Positions 25,013 to 32,866 of a DNA stretch of 40,976 nt are shown here, piece after piece. The notes under the pieces were generated by a model. It searched no databases and was not told the origin of the DNA. It saw only the letters and a program-made list of their open reading frames with translations. Origin of the DNA: Aurantimonas coralicida. Its GTDB lineage: Bacteria > Pseudomonadota > Alphaproteobacteria > Rhizobiales > Rhizobiaceae. The stretch covers positions 1 through 40,976 of the forward strand of contig DRFF01000122.1 in NCBI GenBank assembly GCA_011050685.1, read 5' to 3'. Each line of letters begins with the position of its first letter. Positions within the stretch are counted from its first letter, which is position 1. Position numbers and translations under genes: made by a program.

Positions 25013-25756
25013 CTAACTCCCGGGCCCCGGACCCACGCTGACGGTGCAGCTCTGTGTCTCGCCGGTTTGATAGACCTCCTGACGACAGGCGTTTAGCGCC
25101 TCGCGGTTGTTGTTCGCCAGTAACCAGGCCGATTGCAGGAAACCCCAGCCTCCAGGACTATCGGCCGCCATCATGTCCATGCCGGCGTTCCAGCGATCTT
25201 CGCCCACCGTTATCGCCGCCATGCGAGAGCCGATCGCGATCGGCAGGATGTTGCCGAGAAGAGGAAACAGCGCGAGGCCGGCGAGGAGGCCCGCCGCCGC
25301 CGTCCATATCAGCCATTTGCGCTGCTCGGCCTTTTCTCGCGACATGCCAATGATGCGGGCGAGCTGGCCCCGCTCCTCGGCGCTGGTCCTGATCGCCTGA
25401 TTGAGGTTTGAGACGGTATCGCGCACCATCCTCGTGCCGATCTGCTCGATGGCCTGGGCTTGGGCGGCGGGTGTCGTCAGAAGCGCCGGGTGCTTCTCGA
25501 TTACGCCGAGCCGCTGACTCACGTTCGCCAGCTCCTTGGCGATGCGCCCGAGATCGGGGCTGTAGTCCGCCGGCTGCCCGAATTTCTCGAACTGGTCGAA
25601 GGCCGCCTCCAGCCCACGCCGGATGACGGTCATTTCCGCACCGAGCTGCGCGCCCTGTTTCTCGACGGTCTGCCGGAGCGCATCGAACACCTGGGCCGGG
25701 TCGCCCGCCTCGACGGACGCGTCCTCTCCATAGCCCTCGCGTTCCTCGATCCTCAT
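25013..25756 (-). CDS. DUF6118-like membrane protein linked to the relaxase
   Basis: The 247-residue protein has a soluble, coiled-coil-like N-terminal part (VFDALRQTVEKQGAQLGAEM and AFDQFEKFGQPADYSPDLGRI). A conserved RLGVIEKHPALLTTPAAQA segment follows, then one membrane segment (LIWTAAAGLLAGLALFPLLG). The C-terminal domain has two cysteines (ALNACRQEVY and TQSCTV). Proteins of this plan are often encoded right after the TraA relaxase on rhizobial plasmids and are listed as DUF6118. It starts 24 bases after traA. Its role in transfer is not known. Confidence 0.7.
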   Translation of the reverse strand: MRIEEREGYGEDASVEAGDPAQVFDALRQTVEKQGAQLGAEMTVIRRGLEAAFDQFEKFGQPADYSPDLGRIAKELANVSQRLGVIEKHPALLTTPAAQAQAIEQIGTRMVRDTVSNLNQAIRTSAEERGQLARIIGMSREKAEQRKWLIWTAAAGLLAGLALFPLLGNILPIAIGSRMAAITVGEDRWNAGMDMMAADSPGGWGFLQSAWLLANNNREALNACRQEVYQTGETQSCTVSVGPGPGS

Positions 25757-25780
25757 GGTGTCCAGTCTCCTTTCGGCATC

Positions 25781-28700
25781 CTACCTCGACAGGCCATACC
25801 CCTGAGAGAGGCCGCGCGTGATCTTTTGCTCCAGCTCCCGGCCCATGTTCTGGCCCTCTCTGACCATGCTGATCCCTAGCTCCTTGGCTCGGCTGCGCAC
25901 GATGGATTCGGCCTGCGGGTCGCGCTCGATCGCGCCGGCGAGCTGGCGCATCTGCCCCTCGACCTGCCCGCGCGCCTCATCGTGCTTGAAGCCGCGAAGC
26001 TCCTGGCGCTGCGCGCTGAGGTCCTGCCAGCGGTCGATGAAGCGATCCGCCCTGACGTTCGGGTCTGCGAGGCTCGCTCGCTCCCTCTCCATGCCGGTGG
26101 CGAGCTGGCCGACGCGCTCCCGGCCGACCAGCTCCGTCATGGCGCGCGGCATTGTGCTGTCATGCTGCAGAGCCGAATGCAAGACGGCGAGCGACCCCGG
26201 CCGCGCCTGTTCGAGCTGCTTACCGGCGTCGCGCAACGCGATCTTCTGATGCTCGAGAACAGGCAGGCCGTCTTGGCCCATCTTGTCGGCCGCGCTGTAG
26301 GCCCGTGCATAGCGGTCGACCGCGCTCTCGAATCCGGACAGCGGTCTCAAACGATCGCCTCCTGAGCTATGCTCGGGCCTACCCTGTTCCAGATTGGCCG
26401 GCGCCGGCGCCGATGCTCGCGCCTCCACTTCCCTTTCTGGACCCTGGGAGTGCTGGGGAGCGGCATTGAGCCGAAGACCGTCGAACATACCGCGCCGAAG
26501 TGCTTCGGCTTTCTCCGGGCGTTCCTGGCCCTGCTCGCGGGCTGACGCGCCCCGCGCCTGGCTCTGCTCGGCCGGATCAATGCCGCGGTTTAATTTCAGC
26601 CCTGCGAACATACCGTGCCGCAGGACCTCGGCCTGATCCGGCGTGAGGTTCCGCCCGGCGGCGCGCGGGGTTCCAATCTCGCTGCGAGTTTCCCTTGTCC
26701 GTTGGGCGGCCTCCCGCAAGACGCGTTCCGGCACCCGGATTTCGCTCTCCGTTGTGATCCCGCGCCGCTCGGCGAAGCTCTGCGAATAATCCAGCGTGAC
26801 ATCCTTCGCCCGCTCGCGGCTGAGGGTCCGCACGAGCTGGCGATGGTCGGCCAGGTCCTCGCGGCCGTAATGCAGCTCCACCCCCTCGCGGTGCCGCGAC
26901 AGCCCGACATAGGCCGCGTGCCGGTCCATGTGGCTTGTCGCCAGCACATGCGCCCGGTCGACCGTCACGCCTTGGGTCTTGTGAATGGTCGCCGCGTAGC
27001 CGTGGTCGATGTGGTCATAGTCGCGCAGCTCGAACGCGACTCGGCGTCCCTCCTGGCCGTCCAAGCGCACTGTGAGCCGTGCGGAAGCCTCCTTGCCTTC
27101 GCCCGCCCGCTCGATGCCCTCCACCGTGCCGAGCGTGCCATTCTTCACCTCCATGGAGCGCTCATTGCGCAGGAACATCAGCCGGTCGCCTATGGCGAAG
27201 GACCGCTCCCCGCGCTCGGTCTGAACGGCATGATCGGCGCCCAGCTCGCCGGCCTCATGCAGCTTGGCGCGGGCGCCGGCGTTGAGCTCGCGCACATCGG
27301 CGCGCGTGTAGGCCAAGATCACCTGCGACTGATCCGGCTGCGCCTGCCGTGCCTCGTTCCACCGCTCGACGAGGGCCGCCCTGGCGCCCTCGCGCGTGGC
27401 GTGGGCGTGGACGGCGCCGGCGGCCTCATAGCGGTCGAGGGCCTTGGCCGTGCCGCCCGTCGCCAGCTCGCGCGTCGCGTCCTGTTGCCAGAGGGTGCGC
27501 TGTCGGCGGATCTCCGTGATCTCGGCCGCTCCGTGCCGCTCGGCCAGCGCCCGGAACGCCGCCCCGGCCTCGATCGCCTGGAGCTGCTCGGGATCGCCGA
27601 CCAGCACCACCTTGGCGCCAGCGTCACGCGCGGCCGACAGCACCCGTTCCATCTGCCGCGAGCCGACCATGCCGGCCTCGTCGATCACCAGCACGTCGCG
27701 GCTCGTCAGCTCGTCCCGGCCGCGCTCCCAGGCATATTCCAGGCTCGCCAGCGTCCGGCTCTGGATTCCGGAACCGCCTTCCAGACCCTCGGCCGCGATG
27801 CCTGACAAGGCGGCGCCGCGAACATTGTAGCCCTCGGCCTCCCACGCCTCACGGGCCACGCCGAGCATGGCGCTCTTGCCCGTGCCGGCATAGCCGACGA
27901 CAAGCACCAGGTCCTTATCGCCCGTGACATGCGCCAGCGCCGTGACCTGATCCTTGCCGGGCACCATGCCCCGATCGTTCGCTGCTTCCAGCGCATGGAC
28001 GAGCGAGGCTCGGCTGACACGGTGCCCACGGCCGTCGGCGAGCCTGTCGGCCGCCCGCTCCATCCGCTGCTCGACGGCCATCATCTCGCGCGTGGTGAAG
28101 CGCTCACGGCCGCGGCCGTCCTGACCGAGCCGCACGATCTCCGGCGAGGCTTCCACTTGGGCCATCACCGCCCCGAACTGTTCGGCCCCGTCCGTGTGCC
28201 GATTCACGAACCGGGCGAGGTCCTGGCGCGTGAAGGTCGAGTGCTGATAGGTCATCGACCTCAGCGCAATCTCCGGCTCGGCCAGGATGCGCTCGCCGTT
28301 CCGGCGCGCAACATCCCGATGCTCGGCTGCACGCTCGGCATCCTCGCCGCGCGTCTCACGACGCATCCCCGCCGGCCCAATCTTGCCTTGCGGCTCCAGC
28401 TCGACACCCTGCGCCGCCAGTGTGCGATGGTCGATCCGGACATCATGGCCCAGCTCGGCGCAGCGCTGGTTGACGTGATCGGCCCAGCGCTCGCGCCAGC
28501 CGGTCAGCTCGGCCGTAGCGTTCCACTCCCGCACCTTCTTGCCGAAGCCCTCCGGCCCGACTTCGCGCATCGTCAGCATCACATGCGCGTGCGGCTTCGC
28601 CTGCCCCTGCGCATCATGATCCCAATGCACGTTGAGATCCGCCACCATGCCGCGGTCGACGAACTCGGCTTGCACGAAGTCGCGGGCGAGCTGCACGCCA

Positions 28701-28999
28701 TCGTCGCGGTTCAGCTCGCGCGGCAGGGCGAACTCCACCTCACGGGCGAGCTGCGCATCCTTGCGTTTCTCCGTGGCCTCGACCTCGTTCCACAATGTCG
28801 TGCGATTGGAAAGCCGCGCCGGTGCCCCCTCCGGAGCCAGGATCTCGGAATGAACCACGCCCGTCTTGGCGGTGAAGTCGTGGGCGCGGCCGAGCCGATC
28901 GTCATGCAGTTCTGAGGCCGAACGATACGCGGCCGCGGCCACGGCGCTGCGCCCGGCGCCCCGCGATATCACCTTGGCCGAGAAATGATAGATCGCCAT
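25781..28999 (-). CDS. traA: Ti-type conjugative relaxase-helicase TraA (MobQ)
   Basis: The 1072-residue relaxase nicks oriT and then unwinds the strand for transfer. The N-terminal MobA/MobL relaxase starts MAIYHFSAKVISRGAGRSAV with Tyr4 or Tyr25 (AAYRSAS) as nucleophile candidates. It has the metal-binding histidines in LNVHWDHDAQGQAKPHAHVML (residues 122-142). The RecD2/TraI-like helicase follows, with Walker A VGYAGTGKS (368-376), Walker B VLVIDEAG (436-443), VVLVGDPEQLQA, and the late motif GYAATIHKTQGVTVDRAHVL. The C-terminal 300 residues are charged and rich in Gln/Glu/Arg. The oriT lies just upstream, and TraC and TraD are divergent. No coupling protein is present. Confidence 0.96.
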   Translation of the reverse strand: MAIYHFSAKVISRGAGRSAVAAAAYRSASELHDDRLGRAHDFTAKTGVVHSEILAPEGAPARLSNRTTLWNEVEATEKRKDAQLAREVEFALPRELNRDDGVQLARDFVQAEFVDRGMVADLNVHWDHDAQGQAKPHAHVMLTMREVGPEGFGKKVREWNATAELTGWRERWADHVNQRCAELGHDVRIDHRTLAAQGVELEPQGKIGPAGMRRETRGEDAERAAEHRDVARRNGERILAEPEIALRSMTYQHSTFTRQDLARFVNRHTDGAEQFGAVMAQVEASPEIVRLGQDGRGRERFTTREMMAVEQRMERAADRLADGRGHRVSRASLVHALEAANDRGMVPGKDQVTALAHVTGDKDLVLVVGYAGTGKSAMLGVAREAWEAEGYNVRGAALSGIAAEGLEGGSGIQSRTLASLEYAWERGRDELTSRDVLVIDEAGMVGSRQMERVLSAARDAGAKVVLVGDPEQLQAIEAGAAFRALAERHGAAEITEIRRQRTLWQQDATRELATGGTAKALDRYEAAGAVHAHATREGARAALVERWNEARQAQPDQSQVILAYTRADVRELNAGARAKLHEAGELGADHAVQTERGERSFAIGDRLMFLRNERSMEVKNGTLGTVEGIERAGEGKEASARLTVRLDGQEGRRVAFELRDYDHIDHGYAATIHKTQGVTVDRAHVLATSHMDRHAAYVGLSRHREGVELHYGREDLADHRQLVRTLSRERAKDVTLDYSQSFAERRGITTESEIRVPERVLREAAQRTRETRSEIGTPRAAGRNLTPDQAEVLRHGMFAGLKLNRGIDPAEQSQARGASAREQGQERPEKAEALRRGMFDGLRLNAAPQHSQGPEREVEARASAPAPANLEQGRPEHSSGGDRLRPLSGFESAVDRYARAYSAADKMGQDGLPVLEHQKIALRDAGKQLEQARPGSLAVLHSALQHDSTMPRAMTELVGRERVGQLATGMERERASLADPNVRADRFIDRWQDLSAQRQELRGFKHDEARGQVEGQMRQLAGAIERDPQAESIVRSRAKELGISMVREGQNMGRELEQKITRGLSQGYGLSR

Positions 29000-29085
29000 G
29001 CCGGCGCTGCGTCCCCTCGCAAATCACCGATCAAGGTAGCTGTAAACTACCGTGAAGGCCAGTCCAGGTCGCATCGCCCAAGCGC

Positions 29086-29115
29086 ACGTCGCGCAGCGAC
29101 GTATAAGCGCGCACT
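29086..29115 (+). other. Candidate origin of transfer (oriT, pTi/RSF1010 type)
   Basis: ACGTCGC (29086-29092) and GCGACGT (29096-29102) form a hairpin with a GCA loop, followed by ATAAGCGCGCACT. The oriTs of Ti plasmids carry a very similar ACGTCGC-GCGACGT repeat next to a TATAA-TGCGCCCT nick region. It lies 87 bases upstream of traA, between traA and the divergent traC/traD, where Ti-type oriTs are found. Confidence 0.75.
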
Positions 29116-29200
29116 CAAGTTCTGACGGCTTTGACGTGACAGGCGTCGTGCTGGTGGCTAGATTGGCGGCGAGTCGGGGGCGTGAGGGGCAGCTAAGCCA

Positions 29201-29533
29201 ATGGTGACAGCTCTTGCCTATGTCGGCACTGCTATTGCAGAAATTGCGGGATGCTTTTCGGTCTGGGCCTGGTTGCGGCTTGGTGCGTCGGCTTGGTGGC
29301 TTGTGCCCGGCATGGGCCCGCTGGCGATCTTTGCGTTTCCGCTGACGCTCGTCGACTCGGACGCCGCAGGGCGAGCCTATGCAGCCTATGGCGGCGTCTA
29401 CATCGCAGCGTCGATCACATGGCTCTGGCTGATCGAAAGCCGGGTGCCCGATCGCTGGGACTTGATCGGGGCAACTGTGTGTCTCGTCGGTGCTGCGATC
29501 ATCTTGGCGGGGCCGCGCTCGGCAGCAACTTGA
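29201..29533 (+). CDS. ynfA: YnfA/UPF0060-family small membrane protein
   Basis: The 110-residue protein has four membrane segments. The family signatures include [67 protein letters not shown] and [19 protein letters not shown]. YnfA proteins belong to the drug/metabolite transporter superfamily, distantly like small multidrug exporters. Their substrate is not firmly established. It lies between oriT and the traC/traD genes on the same strand as traC, an odd place for a housekeeping-type gene. It may have been inserted there or be carried as cargo. Confidence 0.92.
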   Translation: MVTALAYVGTAIAEIAGCFSVWAWLRLGASAWWLVPGMGPLAIFAFPLTLVDSDAAGRAYAAYGGVYIAASITWLWLIESRVPDRWDLIGATVCLVGAAIILAGPRSAAT

Positions 29534-29559
29534 ACATCATCACAGGGGGATGAACCATC

Positions 29560-29886
29560 ATGCGCAAGCCTCGCGACATCGACGCCGAACTGAAGGCGCT
29601 TCAGGAGAAGGCTAAAGCCCTCAAGGCGCGGCAGAGAACGCAACTCGGCGAGCTGGTCATCGCGACCGGCGCCGATACGCTGGACATGGAGACGCTGGCG
29701 GGTCTGCTGCTCAATGCTGTCGACGAGAAGCACTCCGACAAGCGGGAGGGCTGGCGCCGGCGCGGCGCCGAGTTCTTTCAACGGCGCGCGCGCCGGAACG
29801 CGAACGGCGCCGGCGACACTGCTTCGGGAGCTGACGGCAACACTGGCGGCGCTGCGTCGCTCGGCGGAGGCGCAGAGACGGGCTGA
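29560..29886 (+). CDS. traC: TraC-like conjugal transfer protein
   Basis: This 108-residue protein starts MRKPRDIDAELKALQEKAKA, with a helical, charged N-terminal half (QLGELVIATGADTLDMETLA, GLLLNAVDEK). The C-terminal tail is Arg- and Gly-rich (RRGAEFFQRRARRN). It resembles the small TraC accessory proteins encoded opposite traA on Ti-type plasmids. They form the relaxosome at oriT with TraD. It starts 26 bases after ynfA. The Ser/Gly-rich end may partly be out of the native frame, since the traD gene follows within 16 bases. Confidence 0.75.
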   Translation: MRKPRDIDAELKALQEKAKALKARQRTQLGELVIATGADTLDMETLAGLLLNAVDEKHSDKREGWRRRGAEFFQRRARRNANGAGDTASGADGNTGGAASLGGGAETG

Positions 29887-29902
29887 GGCATGGCGCGCGC
29901 GC

Positions 29903-30178
29903 ATGGACACCCGAGACTGGGCCAAGGCGCGCCGCGATCGTACGCGTCACCTCATCGAGCTGGGCGGCCTCGTCCAGAAGGCCGGCCTGGTCGAGCTGAC
30001 CGGAGACGATCGCGGCGCTATGCTCGGCGCCTTCCTCGATCTGGCGGGGATGCTCAAGACTGAGCAGCCGAACACACCCTCGCGCGCTGAAGTCCTCGCC
30101 CATTGGCGGCGGCAAGGACGCGCCGCGTTCGAGGCCGATGAGGCTACCACAACAACGAACGACGCCGAGGAGCGCTGA
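29903..30178 (+). CDS. traD: TraD-type conjugal transfer protein
   Basis: The 91-residue protein begins MDTRDWAKARRDRTRHLIEL and continues GGLVQKAGLVELTGDDRGAM, LGAFLDLAGMLKTEQPN. The R-RTRHLIELGGLV-KAGL motif is the hallmark of TraD (Ti-plasmid small relaxosome protein, not the F-plasmid coupling protein of the same name). The frame is open upstream to 29714, overlapping traC, and a start before 29903 cannot be excluded. The ATG at 29903 is the nearest one to the conserved region. Confidence 0.85.
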   Translation: MDTRDWAKARRDRTRHLIELGGLVQKAGLVELTGDDRGAMLGAFLDLAGMLKTEQPNTPSRAEVLAHWRRQGRAAFEADEATTTTNDAEER

Positions 30179-30365
30179 TGCGCGGCTGTCTTTCGCCTTT
30201 TAGCTCACTTCATCCAGCAGCTGGGAACAGCCGATTGCCGCAACCGTCTCTCGTGTCGGCAAACGTATAGAACATCGGATGTTTCACTGTGGAGCCGTAG
30301 AACCGTCACGCGATCCGAATAGACAGCCCCATCAGGGTCGCCGAGCGGCCTCTCCGATTTGAGGG
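30179..30365. other. Intergenic region after traD
   Basis: No gene was supported in these 187 bases. GCGGCTGTCTTTCGCC and a stretch ending in GGGATGG precede the next small gene. No convincing terminator or repeat was seen. Confidence 0.4.
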
Positions 30366-30374
30366 ATGGTTCCG

Positions 30375-30581
30375 ATGTTCAACCTTTTTCGCCAGAAGCA
30401 TGACCCGACAATCGTCTGCGCTCTCCTGGATGGAGCGACGCCGCCTTCGTTCTTGACCACCGTTGCCTGGGAGTACGAAGGCAAGGCCGACGAGATCCGG
30501 AGCGAGCAGCTGGAGTTCGACAAGCCCTCGCTCGACGCGGTTCTTCGGCAGAACGGCTTTTACCTGTTCACCCGCCATTGA
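30375..30581 (+). CDS. Small hypothetical protein
   Basis: The 68-residue protein starts MFNLFRQKHDPTIVCALLDG. An ATG three codons earlier, at 30366, is also possible. It has no signal peptide and no clear motif. TVAWEYEGKADEIRSEQLEF and a FYLFTRH end are its most distinctive parts. TTGAGGG at 30358-30364 gives a plausible ribosome site for the 30375 start. I do not recognise the family. It sits between the transfer genes and the AbrB/PIN toxin-antitoxin pair. Confidence 0.5.
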   Translation: MFNLFRQKHDPTIVCALLDGATPPSFLTTVAWEYEGKADEIRSEQLEFDKPSLDAVLRQNGFYLFTRH

Positions 30582-30673
30582 GCCGGACGCATCGGATAGG
30601 CACCTCGCTAGGCACCTCGCACAGCTTCACCTCGGAAGATGGAGGAGAAGTCCTCTGCCGGCCGTTCTTGAAT

Positions 30674-30693
30674 GTAATGCATTGTTGCATTAC
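30674..30693. promoter_or_regulatory. Operator-like palindrome upstream of the AbrB-PIN pair
   Basis: GTAATGCA (30674-30681) and TGCATTAC (30686-30693) flank TTGT, 30 bases upstream of the antitoxin start. AbrB-type antitoxins repress their own promoters at palindromes like this. The motif TAATGCATTGTTGCATTA is AT-rich and overlaps the likely -10 region. Confidence 0.65.
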
Positions 30694-30722
30694 TTCTTGG
30701 GCACTGACAGGAGGGTATGGCC

Positions 30723-30989
30723 ATGACGACGCTGACCGTTACCGCGCGGGGGCAGGTCACGTTCCGCAAGGACGTGCTGCAACATCTCGGCATTCGGCCT
30801 GGAGGAAAGATCCATCTCGATCTGCTGCCAGACGGTCGGGCCGAGTTGAAGGCCGAACAACCGAAAGGCTCCTTTCGCGAACTGCACGGATTTTTGAAAG
30901 GCAAGACCAATGGCAAGCGGCTGACCATCGAGGAAATCAACGATGCGATCGCCGAGAGCGGAGCACTGGCCGGTGCCGGCAAGGAATGA
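30723..30989 (+). CDS. AbrB/SpoVT-type antitoxin
   Basis: The 88-residue protein starts MTTLTVTARGQVTFRKDVLQ. The swapped-hairpin AbrB fold is recognisable in TVTARGQVTFRKDVLQHLGI and PGGKIHLDLLPDGRAEL. The C-terminal part (LTIEEINDAIAES) would wrap the toxin. The ATG at 30723 was chosen over 30717 because the GGAGGG at 30710-30715 lies seven bases before it. The gene ends in ATGA with the PIN toxin start. Confidence 0.9.
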   Translation: MTTLTVTARGQVTFRKDVLQHLGIRPGGKIHLDLLPDGRAELKAEQPKGSFRELHGFLKGKTNGKRLTIEEINDAIAESGALAGAGKE

Positions 30990-31384
30990 AGATCACCGTC
31001 GATACAAACGTGCTGCTGCGCGCCTTCATTGAGGACGATCCCGCACAAAGCCAGACAGCTATTGAGACACTGGAAGGCGCTGAAATCGTCGCCGTCAGTC
31101 TGCAGTCTCTTTGCGAGTTCGCGTGGGTGTTGAAACGCCAGTATGAAGCCTCGCGCACGGACATCGCCTCCGGCATCCGGGCGCTGCTCGACACGCAAAA
31201 TGTTGTCGTCAACCGCCCTGCCGCAGAAGCAGGCCTGACAGTGCTGGAAGCTGGCGGCGACTTTGCGGACGGCGTCATTGCCTACGAGGGCAACTGGCTT
31301 GGCGGCGAAACCTTCGTCTCCTTCGACAAGAAGGCGGTCAAACTCCTGACCGACCAAGGACAGTCAGCCCGCCTGCTGGGATGA
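30986..31384 (+). CDS. vapC: PIN-domain ribonuclease toxin, VapC-like
   Basis: The 132-residue PIN nuclease has the acidic metal-binding residues Asp6 (ITVDTNVLL), Glu44 (SLCEFAWVL), Asp95 (GDFADGVIAY) and Asp114 (VSFDKKAVKLL). VapC toxins cut tRNA or rRNA when freed from the antitoxin. The start overlaps the AbrB-type antitoxin by four bases. The frame is open upstream, but that is the antitoxin gene in another frame. It is a second plasmid-stability system besides the ParE and HigBA pairs. Confidence 0.92.
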   Translation: MKITVDTNVLLRAFIEDDPAQSQTAIETLEGAEIVAVSLQSLCEFAWVLKRQYEASRTDIASGIRALLDTQNVVVNRPAAEAGLTVLEAGGDFADGVIAYEGNWLGGETFVSFDKKAVKLLTDQGQSARLLG

Positions 31385-31472
31385 TCGGATAGCGCCTGAA
31401 ACGGTCAGGGCGTCAGGTTTGTTGCTGATCCTGAAGCCTTAGCCGGTACCCTCAGCAACAATCCACCGCCGC

Positions 31473-31799
31473 TTGACCGAGGTTCGCCGTTTCGCTGCGG
31501 CGGGAGCGCGGAACGCCGAGCAGCGGCAGGCGGCAGAAATGGCCATCAAGGGCAACGAGGCCAAGATCGAGCGCATCGACGCGATGATGGAGCGTAGCCT
31601 GCAATTCAAGACCCTGCCCGATGGCAGCTACGTCTCCTTTGACCCCTCCTCTGGCGAAGTGCAACAGCTTGGCTCCGCGCCGGCTGGGGCATCCAATGGC
31701 ACCTATGGCAAGCCGCCCTCTGGCTTCATGTACGATCCCGAAGACCCGACGCGCCTGACATCCATCCCTGGCGGCCCCGGTGAGCAAATCTCCGGGGAA
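31473..31799 (+). pseudogene. Phage-type protein fragment
   Basis: The open frame reads QAAEMAIKGNEAKIERIDAM, LQFKTLPDGSYVSFDPSSGE and KPPSGFMYDPEDPTRLTSIPGGPGE. The P-SGF-Y-DP-DPTR-L-IPGGP motif is common in phage injection or tail-linked proteins. Its start (TTG at 31473) is unconvincing, and the frame runs into the Tn3-type inverted repeat at 31800. Both ends are therefore missing and it is a leftover of phage DNA. Confidence 0.55.
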
Positions 31800-31839
31800 G
31801 GCCAAATCGGCCCGAAGCTGCGAAAACGGCCAACTTGAG
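31800..31839 (+). repeat. Left end of the mini Tn3-type element
   Basis: It starts GGCCAAATCGGCCCGAAGCT and ends GGCCAACTTGAG. It agrees with 12910-12949 and with the reverse complement of 32442-32481, apart from a short variable block (GAAAA against CGTTT) in the middle. Confidence 0.75.
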
Positions 31840-31921
31840 GAACGATGGGTGAACGTGGCCAGTGAGATTGACTTGGCTGCGAGCTGCTATTGAGATTTCC
31901 GCTTTTGCAGGAGCGGGGCGG

Positions 31922-32440
31922 ATGGACGGCAGGATTTCAGCTGAGGATCTGGCCGGCGCCTGGAGCCTGTCCTTTTCCGACATTGAATTCGTGAGCACCA
32001 AGCCCCTGGTTGCGAGAGTTGGTATCGCCGTCCAGTTGAAGTTCTTCGCCGCGCATGGGTTTTTCGCCGAAGCGGCCGACGGTGTGCCGGACGATGCGAT
32101 CGGGTATGTCGTTGAACAGCTCGGCGGCGGCGATCTTGCCGGTTACGATTTCGCAGGACGTTCAGGCCGGCGCCATCGCTCCGAGATCCTTCGCTATCTC
32201 GGCTTTCGCCGCATCAAGCCGGCGGACCGCGAAGCGCTTGCGGCCTGGATATCAGCTGAGCTTTGTCCGTCCGGCATGATGGTCGGCGCGATGATCGACC
32301 GGGTGTTTCTCTGGTGTCGGGACGGCAAAATCTTCGCTCAGTCGCGCAAGGAATTGGAGCGGCTTTCGCGATCGGAACGTCAGCGGTTTCTCGATGTCTA
32401 TCTCGGCCGTGTCGTTGATCGCCTTCATCCCGAAGCCTAG
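31922..32440 (+). pseudogene. Tn3-family transposase, N-terminal fragment (DUF4158 region)
   Basis: The 172-residue frame starts MDGRISAEDLAGAWSLSFSD after an AGGAG ribosome site. It shows ARVGIAVQLKFFAAHGFFAE, VPDDAIGYVVEQLGGGDLAG, DFAGRSGRRHRSEILRYLGF and SRSERQRFLDVYLGRVVDRL. These match the DNA-binding N-terminal domain of Tn3 transposases. The protein ends at the right inverted repeat. The catalytic region is absent, so it can bind ends at most. It could act as a dominant regulator of related elements. Confidence 0.75.
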
Positions 32441-32441
32441 G

Positions 32442-32481
32442 CTCAAGTTGGCCGAAACGGCAGCTTCGGGCCGATTGGGCC
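32442..32481 (-). repeat. Right end of the mini Tn3-type element
   Basis: This is the reverse complement of the left end. It begins (minus strand) GGCCCAATCGGCCCGAAGCT. The transposase fragment stops two bases before it. Confidence 0.75.
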
Positions 32482-32494
32482 TCTCTGACCAAAA

Positions 32495-32540
32495 GATCGA
32501 AAGTGCAATTGTGCACACATGCACCATTGCACTTTCGATC
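32495..32540. repeat. Palindrome and TGCAC repeat, copy 1
   Basis: GATCGAAAGTGCAA (32495-32508) and TTGCACTTTCGATC (32527-32540) form a perfect 14-bp inverted repeat around a GTGCACACATGCAC-type centre. The core GTGCAATTGTGCACA-ATGCAC recurs at 33291-33312. On the minus strand the bases after it (AARKSGDR) match the tail of the RHH gene at 33319 (AARKFGDR). This looks like a second, deleted copy of that gene's 3' end plus its repeat. Confidence 0.7.
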
Positions 32541-32560
32541 GCCGGATTTCCGCGCTGCTG

Positions 32561-32866
32561 TCAGGGTTGCGGGGCGACACTCTCGCCCGTGCTCGGCACG
32601 AGATGAACATCAATACGGCGGCCGAGCGCCGCTGCGTATCGCGCGACCATATCGAAGGTAGGCATGTGCCGAGCGTTCTCCAGGCGGGCAACTACCGATT
32701 GCGACGTCCCCATGCGCGCCGCGATCTCTGCCTGTGTCAGGCCAGCCTCTTGCCGTGCCTCGATCATCTCGCCGACAACTGCGAAGATGGGTCCTAGCCG
32801 ATCATATTCGGCCCTGACCTCCGGGTCCTTCAGCAACTCATTCCTGAGCTTCGCCAGGCTGGTCAT
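32561..32866 (-). CDS. higA: HigA-type (Xre) antitoxin
   Basis: This 101-residue protein has a helix-turn-helix of the Cro/C1 type, AGLTQAEIAARMGTSQSVVA, followed by RLENARHMPTFDMVARYAAAL. The N-terminal segment (LKDPEVRAEYDRLGPIFAVV) is typical of antitoxins encoded after a RelE/HigB toxin. It overlaps the toxin gene by four bases and comes second, the reverse of most toxin-antitoxin orders and normal for HigBA. It would bind the operator at 33239-33256. Confidence 0.92.
   Translation of the reverse strand: MTSLAKLRNELLKDPEVRAEYDRLGPIFAVVGEMIEARQEAGLTQAEIAARMGTSQSVVARLENARHMPTFDMVARYAAALGRRIDVHLVPSTGESVAPQP

Larger units (their letters stand above)
31800..32481. mobile_element. Mini Tn3-type element with a truncated transposase
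   Basis: Two 40-bp inverted repeats, at 31800-31839 and 32442-32481, agree at about 34 of 40 positions. They enclose a single truncated Tn3-family transposase gene. The total length is 682 bp. The flanks (GGGAA and TCTCT) are not a 5-bp duplication. Small elements of this kind that keep Tn3 ends but not a full transposase can still be moved by a related enzyme. The left end is shared with the broken Tn at 12910. Confidence 0.75.

Noticed and set aside
26615-28915. Long plus-strand frames (396 and 328 codons) opposite traA
   Set aside because: They are shadows of the relaxase-helicase. Their translations are Arg/Pro/Ala-rich with no family likeness.
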